Shown here piece after piece: positions 26,787 through 35,478 of a stretch of DNA of 64,000 bases. Origin of the DNA: JAVVHH01 sp963835135 (GTDB lineage: Bacteria; Pseudomonadota; Alphaproteobacteria; Acetobacterales; Acetobacteraceae); assembly GCA_963835135.1 (NCBI GenBank), contig CAWIEF010000003.1, positions 1,364,001-1,428,000 on the forward strand, read 5' to 3'. A program made the position numbers and the translations under genes. The notes beneath the pieces are model-generated. The model ran no database searches. It saw nothing but the letters and a program-made list of their open reading frames with translations, and was not told the DNA's origin. The stretch's first letter is position 1, and the number at the start of each line of letters is the position of its first letter.

Positions 26787-28493
26787 CTACGCATCCGTCC
26801 GGATGCTGCGGGTGACTTCCTCGATGGTGGTCTCGCCGGCGAGCGCGGCCTGCATGCCGGCGTCGAACATGGTGACCATGCCGGCGGCGACGGCGGCGCG
26901 CTCGATCTCGGACTGGTCGGCGCGGGAGAAGATCAGCCGCTCGATGGCAGGCGTGGGCTCGAGGAATTCGGCGATGGCGAGGCGGCCGCGGTAGCCGGTG
27001 GTGCGGCAGTGGGGGCAGCCGACGGGATGGTAGAGGATCGGCGCCGCATCCCCTGCCCTGCCCAGCCCGAACCGGGCGACGAGTTCGGGCGGGGCCGGTT
27101 CGGGGCGTCGGCAGGCGTGACAGAGGCGGCGGACGAGGCGCTGGGCGAGAACGCCGCGCAGCACGGCGGTCAGCAGATAGTCTTCGAGCCCCATGTCCCG
27201 TAGGCGGGAGATGGTGGCGGCGGCCGAGTTGGTGTGGACGGTGCTGAGCACGAGGTGGCCGGTGAGCGCCGCCTGCACGGCAATCTGGGCGGTCTCGATG
27301 TCGCGGATCTCGCCGACCATGATCACGTCGGGGTCTTGGCGCAGAATGGAGCGAAGCAGGCTGGCGAAGTTGAGACCGATCTGCGGCTTGACCTGAATCT
27401 GGTTGACGCCCGGCAGTTGGTATTCGATCGGGTCTTCGACGGTGACGACCTTACGGACGACGGAATTGAGCGACAGCAAACCGGTATAGAGCGTCGTCGT
27501 CTTGCCCGAGCCAGTCGGGCCGGTGACGAGGACGATGCCGTTGGGCAGCTTCAGGGCGGCGTCGAGACGGGCGATCACCGGGGCCGATAAGCCCAACTTG
27601 CCGTATTCGAAGCTGACGGCGCTTCGGTCGAGCACGCGGAGGACGACGGTCTCGCCGTAGAGCGAAGGGATGGTGGAGACGCGGAAGTCGATCTCCTGGC
27701 CACGGACGGCGAGCTTGATGCGGCCATCTTGCGGCAGGCGGCGCTCGGCGATGTCGAGGCGGGCCATGATCTTGATGCGGGAGATGATGGCTGGGGTGAG
27801 GTGCGCTGGGGGCGGCTCGGCTTCGTGCAGCACGCCGTCATAGCGGTAGCGGACGCGGAGGCGGTCTTCGAACGGTTCGATGTGGATGTCGGAGGCGAGG
27901 GTTTCGACGGCGCGGGAGATCAGGCCGTTGACGAGCCGGATGACGGGAGCCTCGGAGGCGAGGTCCTTGAGTCGTTCCGCGTCTTCCTCGAGCGGCTCGG
28001 CCGCCGCCGGGTCGGGCTCGGCAGTGACGGCGCTGTCGGGGTAGAGGCGGGACAGGGCGGCGTCGAGTTCGACGGGCAGGCCGATGAGAAGCTCGACCGG
28101 CAGCCCGGCCGCGGCGGCGATGGCGGCGGGGGTGAATGGGTCGAGCGGGTCGGCTACGGCGAGGCGGAGGTGTCCGGCCTCGATGCCGAGGGGCAGCGCG
28201 CGGGCGTGGCGCAGGAAGCGCGGGGCGATCCGGTCGGGCACGGCCGGGTCGGTGGGGAAGTCGGCCGGGGCGGCGAGCGGCAGGCCGGTCAGGGCGGCAT
28301 AGGCGCGGGCGAGGTCGCGCTCGGTGACGAGGCCGAGTTGGATCAGCACCCTGTCGAGGCGTTGCCCGCTCTCGGCGGCAACCCGGCGGCCGCGCTCGAT
28401 GGTCCGAACGTCGCAATGGCCATCCGAGACCAGAAGGGCGGCGAGCGCTTCGACCGGGTCGGGCGGGGGCAGGATGCCGCGCGGCAGGTCCAT
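26787..28493 (-). CDS. gspE: Type II secretion ATPase GspE
   Basis: A 568-residue secretion ATPase. The N-terminal domain (about residues 30-180) is of the GspE/PilB type; the motor domain has Walker A GPTGSGKTT near residue 326, the Asp box and Walker B region DPDVIMVGEIRD, and a four-cysteine zinc site CHAC/CPHC near residues 457-495. It energises pseudopilus assembly. Its ATG shares one base with the stop of the upstream transglycosylase gene (TGATG), pointing to coupled translation. Confidence 0.95.
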   Translation of the reverse strand: MDLPRGILPPPDPVEALAALLVSDGHCDVRTIERGRRVAAESGQRLDRVLIQLGLVTERDLARAYAALTGLPLAAPADFPTDPAVPDRIAPRFLRHARALPLGIEAGHLRLAVADPLDPFTPAAIAAAAGLPVELLIGLPVELDAALSRLYPDSAVTAEPDPAAAEPLEEDAERLKDLASEAPVIRLVNGLISRAVETLASDIHIEPFEDRLRVRYRYDGVLHEAEPPPAHLTPAIISRIKIMARLDIAERRLPQDGRIKLAVRGQEIDFRVSTIPSLYGETVVLRVLDRSAVSFEYGKLGLSAPVIARLDAALKLPNGIVLVTGPTGSGKTTTLYTGLLSLNSVVRKVVTVEDPIEYQLPGVNQIQVKPQIGLNFASLLRSILRQDPDVIMVGEIRDIETAQIAVQAALTGHLVLSTVHTNSAAATISRLRDMGLEDYLLTAVLRGVLAQRLVRRLCHACRRPEPAPPELVARFGLGRAGDAAPILYHPVGCPHCRTTGYRGRLAIAEFLEPTPAIERLIFSRADQSEIERAAVAAGMVTMFDAGMQAALAGETTIEEVTRSIRTDA

Positions 28494-28945
28494 CAGGGGC
28501 GACGGTTCGACGAGAACAGAAGGGTGGCGGAGCGCAGGACCTTGGCCTGGTAATTCTGGTTCAGGGTCGTGGTGTGCGAGTGGTAGTTGCCCACGGCGCG
28601 GAGCAGGTCGCCCGCGGTTTCGTCGAGATAGATGCGCATGATGAGGCCGGCGGCGGCGATGTTAAAGCAAGCGTTGGTGAGCAGGTTGGCGCGGACATCG
28701 GCTTGGGAGCGGCGGCTATAGGCGCTGAGATAGGGCAGCCAGATCGTGTTGATCTGCATGATGCCGAGGTCTTGGGTGCCGTTGGTGTTGGTGCGCACGA
28801 GGCCAGGCTGCCCGCCCTCGACATGCTGGATCGCCGGCAGCACGCGCGGCGGCAGCGCGTAGATCTGCGCAACCAAGGCCATGCAGGATAGGAACGGGAC
28901 TGCCATGTGCAGTGACATACGGAAGCGGCGCAGTTTAGGCATCAA
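28493..28945 (-). CDS. Lytic transglycosylase domain protein in the T2SS operon
   Basis: A 150-residue protein with an N-terminal signal-like helix and a small SLT-type lysozyme fold. The probable catalytic Glu43 is in IQHVEGG, and the family motifs GIMQIN and NYHS follow. It resembles VirB1/IpgF-type specialised transglycosylases that open peptidoglycan for envelope machines. The gene is wedged between gspJ (7 bases upstream) and gspE (one-base overlap), so a role in fitting the secretion machine through the cell wall is a good inference. A start at residue 10 (28918) would give a more standard signal peptide. Confidence 0.8.
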   Translation of the reverse strand: MMPKLRRFRMSLHMAVPFLSCMALVAQIYALPPRVLPAIQHVEGGQPGLVRTNTNGTQDLGIMQINTIWLPYLSAYSRRSQADVRANLLTNACFNIAAAGLIMRIYLDETAGDLLRAVGNYHSHTTTLNQNYQAKVLRSATLLFSSNRRP

Positions 28946-28951
28946 CGAAAT

Positions 28952-29509
28952 TCAACTCCCCCGCCGCGGCGCCATAACGATGTCGGGCCAGCGCGGGGCG
29001 GCGGGATCGACGAAGGCGATCCGCAGGCGGATGAGCGAAGGCAGGCCGGCGCGGGTCCAGTTGGTCTGCCAGGCGGCTACCGGATCGTTGTCGGCCGCCG
29101 GGCCGTAGTAAGAGAACGTGATGCCGGCGATGCCGGTGAGGAGTTCGGCCTGTTGCTGCACGAGCGGCACCAGAGGGCGGCCTGGCGGTTTCGGCGTCCA
29201 GCGCAGGACGAGGCGGTGGCTCGCGTCGAGGCCGAGCGCGACCAGGTTCGGGCCTGGCGCGGTGGCGATGTCGCCGACGAGGGAGAGGGTGCCGGGCGAG
29301 CCTGCCAGTGGCGCAGCCGGGTCGGCGGTGGCCACGATCTGGCGAAGTGTGCGGTCGACGGCGTCGAGGTCGCCGCTACGGGTGCTGGACTGGCCCTGCC
29401 GAATGGCGGCGCCGGCGCCGAACCGGGCGCCGCTGGCCAGGCCCACGAGGAGGAAGCCGAGGATGAGCACGCCCACGAGCGTCTCGAGCAGCGTGAAGCC
29501 GCGCGTCAC
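28952..29509 (-). CDS. gspJ: Type II secretion minor pseudopilin GspJ
   Basis: A 185-residue pseudopilin with a very short leader, MTRG/FTLLETLVGVLILGF, conserved Glu at mature position 5 and the hydrophobic helix. The larger C-terminal domain (DAVDRTLRQIV, ITFSYYGP) and the length suit GspJ rather than GspH or GspI. It overlaps gspI by four bases. GspJ, GspI and GspK form the tip of the pseudopilus. Confidence 0.8.
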   Translation of the reverse strand: MTRGFTLLETLVGVLILGFLLVGLASGARFGAGAAIRQGQSSTRSGDLDAVDRTLRQIVATADPAAPLAGSPGTLSLVGDIATAPGPNLVALGLDASHRLVLRWTPKPPGRPLVPLVQQQAELLTGIAGITFSYYGPAADNDPVAAWQTNWTRAGLPSLIRLRIAFVDPAAPRWPDIVMAPRRGS

Positions 29510-29874
29510 GGGCGATCCTGCGCGACGGAGGCGACGCGCAGGGTCTGCAGCGCGAAGCGATGCGGACCGTCGACGGTCCAGGTGATTTCGACGGTGATGT
29601 CGTAGAGGGCGGCGGCGCCGGAGCGGCCCGCTTGGCGGACCACCTCGCGCCAGTGGAACCCGCCGCCGTCATCGCCGCTGCGCTCGCCCGGCGGTGCGAG
29701 CGCCGCGGCGGCGAGCCGGGACTGGGCGCGAGAGATCGCTTGCTCGGTTGTGGCCGCCGCGCGGCTGGAGCGCAGGCCGCCAGCGACCGCTGCCGTGAGC
29801 GCGGTCAGGGCAAGGGCGGCGATGGCGAAGGCGACCAGGATTTCGAGCAACGTGAAGCCCGTCGAGCGCCGCAT
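29506..29874 (-). CDS. gspI: Type II secretion minor pseudopilin GspI
   Basis: A 122-residue pseudopilin with leader MRRSTG/FTLLEILVAFAIAAL. The size and the body, including ISRAQSRLAAAALAPPGE and DITVEITW, fit GspI, the minor pseudopilin that nucleates the tip complex with GspJ and GspK. It is the first gene of a leftward unit (I-J-transglycosylase-E-F). Its upstream region of 148 bases is shared with the divergent phosphoesterase gene. Confidence 0.82.
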   Translation of the reverse strand: MRRSTGFTLLEILVAFAIAALALTALTAAVAGGLRSSRAAATTEQAISRAQSRLAAAALAPPGERSGDDGGGFHWREVVRQAGRSGAAALYDITVEITWTVDGPHRFALQTLRVASVAQDRP

Positions 29875-29946
29875 GCTGGTGTCTCTCGCACAAGCGGCCC
29901 GGTCCCGCCACGCGAGACTGGGACCGTGAAACGTGAATTCGTCAAA

Positions 29947-29964
29947 CTGTCATGTGCACGACAT
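29947..29964 (+). promoter_or_regulatory. Candidate PhoB box between gspI and the phosphoesterase gene
   Basis: CTGTCAT (29947-29953) is a perfect PhoB half-site. Eleven bases on, as in a Pho box, is ACGACAT (29958-29964), which matches at four of seven positions. It lies about 60 bases before the phosphoesterase ATG and about 75 bases before the divergent gspI start. The second half is weak, so this is a candidate only. Confidence 0.35.
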
Positions 29965-30022
29965 AGCGCGAGCGGCGCGCGGGCTCTAGCTAGCCTCAAG
30001 ATCGACGAGGGACTTTCGCCCA

Positions 30023-32161
30023 ATGACACACAAGAAGTGGCTCAAGAGCAGTTGCGCAGCGCTCGGCATCGTCGCGATGCTGACCAACAGCACAGCAGTA
30101 TTGGCGCAATCGGCGGCAGCCCCGACGCTCACGACGCAGCAGAAGATTGCGCTTCTGCAGCAAAAGGTTAAGTACGTTTTCGTGATCTTCAACGAGAACC
30201 AATCGTTCGATCACCATTTCGGCACGTTTCCTGGCGCGAACGGCCTGCTGAGCGCGCCGCCGGGCTTCACCCCGGCGAACCAGACGCCCAGCTTCAACCA
30301 GCGCTACCTCGACACGAACCTCAACACCGTGACGCAATCGCCGTTCTTGTTGCCGCAAGCGGTCCAGGTCGGCGGCTTCGGGAGCGGCGGTGCCATCGTG
30401 CCAATCTATCCGGCCGACCAGGTCTCGGTCGATCATAGCCATCAGGGGATGGCCAACGACCTCGATATCAGCAACGGCGTGACGAACAACGATCGCTACG
30501 CGATGGACCAGGAAGGGCTGACCACGGCCACGCCGGGTGGCGCGATCGTCAAGTCGAACGGGGCGGCGGCGACGTCGGTCACGCTGGCGCAGAAGCAGCA
30601 GGCGGAGATGGTCACGGCGCACATCGACTGCGACACCATTCCGTTCCTGTGGTCGTGGGCGAAGAACTTCGCGCTGATGGACAATTTCCACCAGACGATC
30701 GTCGGGCCGTCGACGCCGAACGCGATCGCGATGATCGCCGGACAAGCGGGCGAGACGCAATGGGCGCTGCACAACAGCCAGGCGCCGAACGTCACGTACG
30801 CGAGCTCGGCGTTCCCGAACCCGAAAGGGGCGACGTATACGTCGACCGTGGCGGGCAACACGAACGCGTTCGTGCCAATCGTTGCCGATCCCGGTCCGTT
30901 CCCGGGCTCGAACAAGGATCTCAACGCAGTCAAGCCGCCATACAACTTCGATGAGAACGCCGCCAATCCGACGGTCAACCAGACCTACGCGTCGCTGCCG
31001 CTCTCGTTCATGGGCCCGACCATCAGTCAGGTCATCAAGTCGGACCAGAACCCGCGCGCCAACCTGATCGACGTCCAGCACGACGTGTTCGCCATCGCGA
31101 CGAAAAACCAGATGGTGAACTGGGGCTGGTTCCAGCAGGGCTTCAACGGCAACGACGCGCCGGATCTAAACGAGCCCCAGGGCACCGGCACGCCGAACCC
31201 GACCAACGATCCGGCGCTCTACACCGGCTACGTGCTGCATCATAACGGGCCGGCCTATTTCGGCTATCTCGCCGACAACACGCAGATCTTGGCCAACAAC
31301 CTGCACGGGGCGCAGGACCTGGTCACCGCGGTGAGCAACCAGACGCTGCCTGCCAACGGCGGCGTGTTCTACTACCGCGGCGGCTACAGCAACAATCTGG
31401 GCCTGGTACCGGCCAACCCGTCGCCGGGGATCAGGAAGGCGTTCATCGGCAACGACGACCACCCTGGCTACGCCGATCGACAGATTTCCGAAGCCTTCGC
31501 GGCGCAGATGATCAACTTGATCGCCAACAGCCCCTATTGGAACCAGAGCGCCATCATCATCAGCTACGACGAGACCGACGGGCAGTACGACCACGAGCAG
31601 GTTGCGCAGCGAAGCACTTTCGTCGACGGCTCGGTCCTGGCCGGCGGCCCGCGTAACCCGGCGATCGTGGTTTCGCCCTGGGCGCTGCAAGGAACCATCT
31701 CGCACCAGTACAGCGAGCATGGTTCGATCATTAAGTTCATCAACGAGCTGTTCGGGCTGGTGCCGCTCGCGCAACTGCCCGACGAGGCGCATGCGCGTCA
31801 GCTCGGGCAACAGAACCTTGGGCAGGCCAACCTGGGCCCGTCCGACGACCCGGCCAACGCCCTGGGCGATCTGACCGAGGTGTTCGACTACAACCGGCTG
31901 CAGAGCAACGCGCCGATCGCGCCGTCGGCGGCGACGTTCAGCGACACCCAGATCCGGTCCTTCCCGCATCTGGCGCAGCCGGGCTTCTCGCCAAACGGCT
32001 ACACCAACGGCGCGTGCGCAGCGATCGGCGTCTTGCCGACCGACTTCCCGTCCGCGGCTGCCTACCAGAACGGGACGCCGACGGACCCTTATCCGATCGA
32101 CGTCAACCCGCGGCCGTCCAGCTCGCCCGGCCTGCCGACGTCCGGCTCCTGGACGCCTTAA
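30023..32161 (+). CDS. Secreted phospholipase C-type phosphoesterase
   Basis: A 712-residue protein of the phosphoesterase family that includes bacterial phospholipases C and acid phosphatases. A signal peptide ends near residue 30 (TNSTAVLAQS). The metal-binding start VIFNENQSFDHHFGTFPG (Glu58, Asn59) and the later ISYDETDGQYDH and HGSIIKFINELFGL are in place. It lies between the two halves of the T2SS cluster, divergent from gspI, and a folded secreted enzyme of this class is a classic T2SS substrate. A PhoB-box-like site upstream suggests phosphate control. Substrate (phospholipid or other phosphate ester) is not resolved. Confidence 0.88.
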   Translation: MTHKKWLKSSCAALGIVAMLTNSTAVLAQSAAAPTLTTQQKIALLQQKVKYVFVIFNENQSFDHHFGTFPGANGLLSAPPGFTPANQTPSFNQRYLDTNLNTVTQSPFLLPQAVQVGGFGSGGAIVPIYPADQVSVDHSHQGMANDLDISNGVTNNDRYAMDQEGLTTATPGGAIVKSNGAAATSVTLAQKQQAEMVTAHIDCDTIPFLWSWAKNFALMDNFHQTIVGPSTPNAIAMIAGQAGETQWALHNSQAPNVTYASSAFPNPKGATYTSTVAGNTNAFVPIVADPGPFPGSNKDLNAVKPPYNFDENAANPTVNQTYASLPLSFMGPTISQVIKSDQNPRANLIDVQHDVFAIATKNQMVNWGWFQQGFNGNDAPDLNEPQGTGTPNPTNDPALYTGYVLHHNGPAYFGYLADNTQILANNLHGAQDLVTAVSNQTLPANGGVFYYRGGYSNNLGLVPANPSPGIRKAFIGNDDHPGYADRQISEAFAAQMINLIANSPYWNQSAIIISYDETDGQYDHEQVAQRSTFVDGSVLAGGPRNPAIVVSPWALQGTISHQYSEHGSIIKFINELFGLVPLAQLPDEAHARQLGQQNLGQANLGPSDDPANALGDLTEVFDYNRLQSNAPIAPSAATFSDTQIRSFPHLAQPGFSPNGYTNGACAAIGVLPTDFPSAAAYQNGTPTDPYPIDVNPRPSSSPGLPTSGSWTP

Positions 32162-32167
32162 CGCCCT

Positions 32168-32201
32168 CGCGGGAGGAGGCGAGCGATTGCCCTCTCCCGC
32201 G
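32168..32201 (+). terminator. Possible hairpin after the phosphoesterase gene
   Basis: CGCGGGAG (32168-32175) pairs with CTCCCGCG (32194-32201), eight perfect pairs over an 18-base loop, 7 bases after the phosphoesterase stop. There is no T-tract, so it may only stabilise the transcript end. Confidence 0.35.
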
Positions 32202-32215
32202 TCGTGGATCGATTG

Positions 32216-33241
32216 ATGTTCAAGTTTTCCACTGCACTTGCCTTGTCCGCGCTGCTGCTGCCGGGTCCGCTGCGTGCCCTGGCACCGGAGGCGGCGCACA
32301 GCATGGCGGCCGTCGAGAGGTCCGAGCGTCTGACGTGCGGGACGGTCCAAGCGGCCGAGGACTGGAACAACCAGGACCAGCATGGCGACCTGTCCGTGCT
32401 GACCACCGAACTCTGCCACGCGGTGGCGGCGGCGATGTTGGGGGACGCGGCCAAGGTCGACGTGGTGGCGTTCCCCGGGGAGGCGGACGCGCTCGCCGGG
32501 CTGCACAGCGGGGCGCTGCAACTCGTCATGGGCGTTACGCCGAGCGCGGAGGCAGCGATGCAGTGGGGCGTCGGGTATGGCCCGGCGGTGTTCTACGACT
32601 CCGAGCGGCTGATGGTGCTCAAGCGTCCGGGGCTGTGGAGCGCGGCCGACCTGAAAGACTCGCTCGTTTGCGCGATGCAAGGCTCGACGGCCGAGCAGAC
32701 GCTTCGCGACGAGATGACGGCGCGCAGAATTCCGTATGGGCTGCAGGCGCATTCCGAACAAGGCGAAATGGACGAGTTGATCGCGGTGGCGCATTGCGCG
32801 GCCGGGGCGGCGTTGGAAAGCCGGTTGGCAAACTCGCGAGCGGACTTCCCGCCGGGAGCGCCGGAGTTCGTGTTCCTGCCCGAGCGGTTCGGCGTGGACC
32901 CGGTGGTGCCGGCTTGGCGCTACGGCGATCAGCGCTTCGGCTTGATCGTGAGCTACACGATCAATGCCCTGATCGAGGCGGAAGCGCTGGGGATAACGCA
33001 GGCGAACGTCGAGGACGCGCGGGCGCGGACGGACATGCGGGCGCGGCGGTTGCTGGGCGCGGACCGGTCGGTGTCGCAGGCGCTTGGGTTGGCCCCGGAT
33101 TGGGCGGTCCGCGTGATCGCGGCGGACGGCAATTACGGCGAGATCTTCGACCGGACGGTCGGGAAGCGGTTTCGGCTCGAACGCGGCTTGAACGCGTTAT
33201 GGACGTCAGGTGGCTTGATGCACCCGATGCCGATGCAATGA
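32216..33241 (+). CDS. Periplasmic amino-acid-binding-protein-like protein
   Basis: About 341 residues with a signal peptide (MFKFSTALALSALLLPGPLRALA) and a type II periplasmic binding fold of the polar amino acid family. It has LTCGTVQAAEDWNNQ, VLTTELCHAVAAAML and DLKDSLVCAMQGSTAEQTL, as in general amino-acid binding proteins. No permease or ATPase genes are adjacent, so it may serve a distant transporter or another job. ATG 32216 is preferred over GTG 32204. It lies between the phosphoesterase and the first PEP-CTERM gene. Confidence 0.7.
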   Translation: MFKFSTALALSALLLPGPLRALAPEAAHSMAAVERSERLTCGTVQAAEDWNNQDQHGDLSVLTTELCHAVAAAMLGDAAKVDVVAFPGEADALAGLHSGALQLVMGVTPSAEAAMQWGVGYGPAVFYDSERLMVLKRPGLWSAADLKDSLVCAMQGSTAEQTLRDEMTARRIPYGLQAHSEQGEMDELIAVAHCAAGAALESRLANSRADFPPGAPEFVFLPERFGVDPVVPAWRYGDQRFGLIVSYTINALIEAEALGITQANVEDARARTDMRARRLLGADRSVSQALGLAPDWAVRVIAADGNYGEIFDRTVGKRFRLERGLNALWTSGGLMHPMPMQ

Positions 33242-33266
33242 TCATCAACCCGCCAAGGAGGCGCAC

Positions 33267-33857
33267 ATGACTCTACGTTCCTTTATCCTCGCCGGCGCCG
33301 CCCTGTTCGGCGCCGCCGCCCTGATCGCCGCGCCTTCGGGCCCCGCTCAGGCCGCGGTCACGACGTTCGGCTTCGCGGGCTCCCTCGGCGCCACCACCAA
33401 CTTCAGCGTAACTGCGGGCGGCAGCACCGCGGCGTTCAGCACGACGCCTACAGGTCTCTTTTCCGTCGCGAACTCCGGCTTCTACAGCTTTGGCGTCGGA
33501 CTCGGCGATTACGGCTCCTTTGGCGGGGACACGCTGACCATCACCTTCAGCACGCCGGTCACTCAGAGCATCTCGATCCCGTTCGGCGTGGAAGACCTGT
33601 TCGGCTTGGGCCCGGACACGCTGACCGCAACGGGCAACAGCCAGGTCGTGACCGCCACAGCGACGTCGGGTGCGACGGGCGTCGCAGAGGGGACGCTGTT
33701 CTTCACGCCAACCAGCGCCGTCAAGACGCTGACCCTGACGAGCGCGAACGCCTTCGCAATCGGGAGCGTGCAGGTCCCGGAGCCGATGTCGCTCTCGTTG
33801 CTGGGGGCAGGCTTGGCTGGCGTCGCAGTCACGCGGCGGAAGAAGCGCGCTGCCTGA
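33267..33857 (+). CDS. PEP-CTERM sorting-domain protein
   Basis: A 196-residue exported protein. A signal peptide (about residues 1-29) leads to a beta-rich Gly/Thr/Ser body, and the C-terminus is VPEPMSLSLLGAGLAGVAVT followed by RRKKRAA. This is the PEP-CTERM sorting signal: VPEP, a membrane helix and a basic end, cut by an exosortase. GGAGG lies nine bases before the ATG. The body is clearly related to that of the gene at 34035, so they are tandem paralogs. The function of the mature protein is unknown; such proteins are linked to extracellular matrix. Confidence 0.88.
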   Translation: MTLRSFILAGAALFGAAALIAAPSGPAQAAVTTFGFAGSLGATTNFSVTAGGSTAAFSTTPTGLFSVANSGFYSFGVGLGDYGSFGGDTLTITFSTPVTQSISIPFGVEDLFGLGPDTLTATGNSQVVTATATSGATGVAEGTLFFTPTSAVKTLTLTSANAFAIGSVQVPEPMSLSLLGAGLAGVAVTRRKKRAA

Positions 33858-33881
33858 TCGAGCGGTCAGACAGAACGGCTT

Positions 33882-33910
33882 GGGCGGGACCTGCGGGTTC
33901 CGCCCTTTTT
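33882..33910 (+). terminator. Rho-independent terminator
   Basis: GGGCGGGACC (33882-33891) and GGTTCCGCCC (33896-33905) form a ten-pair stem with one G-T pair and a four-base loop, followed directly by TTTTT (33906-33910). It lies 25 bases after the first PEP-CTERM gene and should end its transcript, so the second paralog needs its own promoter. Confidence 0.9.
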
Positions 33911-33932
33911 GTTAGATGGGCTTGGTTCCAGG

Positions 33933-34003
33933 ACGCATATGCGTTAGTCACTCAACTGGGAGTGGCATTGACGACGTGCCGCACACCTGTGCGTTCTGCA
34001 GAA
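33933..34003. promoter_or_regulatory. Cluster of three palindromes upstream of the second PEP-CTERM gene
   Basis: ACGCATATGCGT (33933-33944) and TTCTGCAGAA (33994-34003) are perfect palindromes, and GCACA-CC-TGTGC (33981-33992) is a perfect inverted repeat. All three lie within 71 bases between the terminator and the ATG at 34035. Such symmetry suits binding sites for dimeric regulators. No known consensus is claimed. Confidence 0.4.
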
Positions 34004-34034
34004 TGTAGAACGTCTCACGAGGGAGACGGCATCG

Positions 34035-34622
34035 ATGTTGAAGAGACGTTGGCATGGTCTGTGCGCATTTGGCGCGGTTGCCGCATGGCTTCTCCCGGCG
34101 CCCGCAGCATACGCGGTCACGTTCGATTTCAGCCGGTCTATCGGCGCGGCAAACGATTTCAGCGTGACCTCGACGGGCCAGACCGCAACGTTCTCCTCGA
34201 GCAGCGGCCCCGCCACGTTCACGGTCAATCCGTCGGCGGACATCTTCTCCTTTCCCGTCGCGCTCGGCGGGTTCGGCAACTTCAATGGCGATCCGCTGAC
34301 GATCACCTTTTCCGACCCGGTCGTTGAACGGATCTTGATCCCGTTCGGCGTCTTCGAGGCCTATTCGACGGCGCCGGTGACGCTCGTGGCGACCACTAAT
34401 ACCGGCGAGACCGCACAGTTCACGACGGCGTTCAACAACCTGATCTCCGGATCGCCGGAGGGCGTGATCAATTTCGTGCCGACAGGGCGGATCAGTTCAC
34501 TGACCTTGATGAGTTCTGCGGCCTTCGCGATTGCGAGCGTGGAGGTGCCGGAGCCGATGTCGGTCGTGCTGCTCGGGGGCGGGCTGATGGCGTTGGGGCT
34601 CACGCGCCGATGGACGAGTTAA
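34035..34622 (+). CDS. PEP-CTERM sorting-domain protein
   Basis: A 195-residue paralog of the preceding PEP-CTERM protein. It has a signal peptide (to about residue 29), a beta-rich body sharing NDFSVTSTGQTATFS, DPLTITFSDPV and ILIPFGV patterns with its neighbour, and the ending VPEPMSVVLLGGGLMALGLT then RRWTS. GGGAG lies about 10 bases before the ATG. Its stop overlaps the convergent gspK end by four bases. Role unknown; probably processed by an exosortase encoded elsewhere. Confidence 0.87.
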   Translation: MLKRRWHGLCAFGAVAAWLLPAPAAYAVTFDFSRSIGAANDFSVTSTGQTATFSSSSGPATFTVNPSADIFSFPVALGGFGNFNGDPLTITFSDPVVERILIPFGVFEAYSTAPVTLVATTNTGETAQFTTAFNNLISGSPEGVINFVPTGRISSLTLMSSAAFAIASVEVPEPMSVVLLGGGLMALGLTRRWTS

Positions 34623-35466
34623 GCGCAGGGCGCTTGCGGCGCGGCTGACCAGCTGAGGATAGAGACTGGCGCCTTGGCCGGATCTCGCGCGAGGCCGATG
34701 ACGGCGGCGCGCGTGAACTGCGCGCCATGGAGGATCGAGGCAGTCGCGGTGATGCTGATGGTGCGCGGCTGAGCGCCGGCGATGGCCGCGCCGAACGACA
34801 GCAGCGACGCGGTGTCGGTTCCGAGCAGTGTTTGAAGCGCGGCCCTCGTGGCCGGCGAGGCGAGCGCCGGGTCGGGAGCGGCCTGGTTCCAGATCGAGAG
34901 GTTGGGGCGAAGGTGCTCGAAGATCGCGGGCGTGACGCCCAGGACGAAACGCAGGTCGTCCACGGTCTTGAAAGGCTGGCCATCGGGCGCGAACGGCAGA
35001 CCCGCTCGGCGGTAGAGCGCGGTGCGGTCCGCGACCACCGCAGGGTTGGTCTCCAGGGTGCGCCAGGCGACGATGGCGTCGCCGATTCGCGCGGCATCGT
35101 TGGCCGGAACGCCGACCGCGGCGATCAGGGCGGCCATCAGGGCCGCGTTGGCCTGGTTGGGATTGATCTTGCCGGCGTCGTCGGTCAGGCAAACGGCGAT
35201 GGCGACGCCCTCGCGGCTGGCGTCGATGGGGGAGCCGTTCGTGGGCCATGGGACACAGTCGGATTTATCCGTACAGGGCAGCGCGTGGAACGCGGCTTGC
35301 TGGATGGCACCGTCGGCCGCGGCCATGGCGATGGCGGCGGCGCGGAGATTGCGGGCGAGGGCGACGTCGTTTCGGCCCGACGCGATCATGGACGATCCGA
35401 CGGCGCTCAGCATGACGACGGCCCATAGAACGATGATGAGCGCGACGCCGCGTTCGCGCCGGGCCA
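34619..35466 (-). CDS. gspK: Type II secretion minor pseudopilin GspK
   Basis: About 282 residues. The prepilin-like start RRERGVALIIVLWAVVMLSA lacks the Glu at mature position 5, as is usual for GspK, the largest minor pseudopilin, which caps the tip. A helix-hairpin-helix-like region (INPNQANAALMAALIAAVGV) and DGQPFKTVDDLRFVLGV are typical. There is no ATG or GTG: TTG at 35466 or CTG at 35482, which overlaps the gspL stop, must be the start. It follows gspL on the same strand. Confidence 0.82.
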
Positions 35467-35478
35467 AGCGGGCTGGGC

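Noticed and set aside
33905..34034. Sigma-54 promoter for the second PEP-CTERM gene
   Set aside because: TGGCATTGACGACGTGC looks similar, but its GG and GC are twelve bases apart instead of ten.
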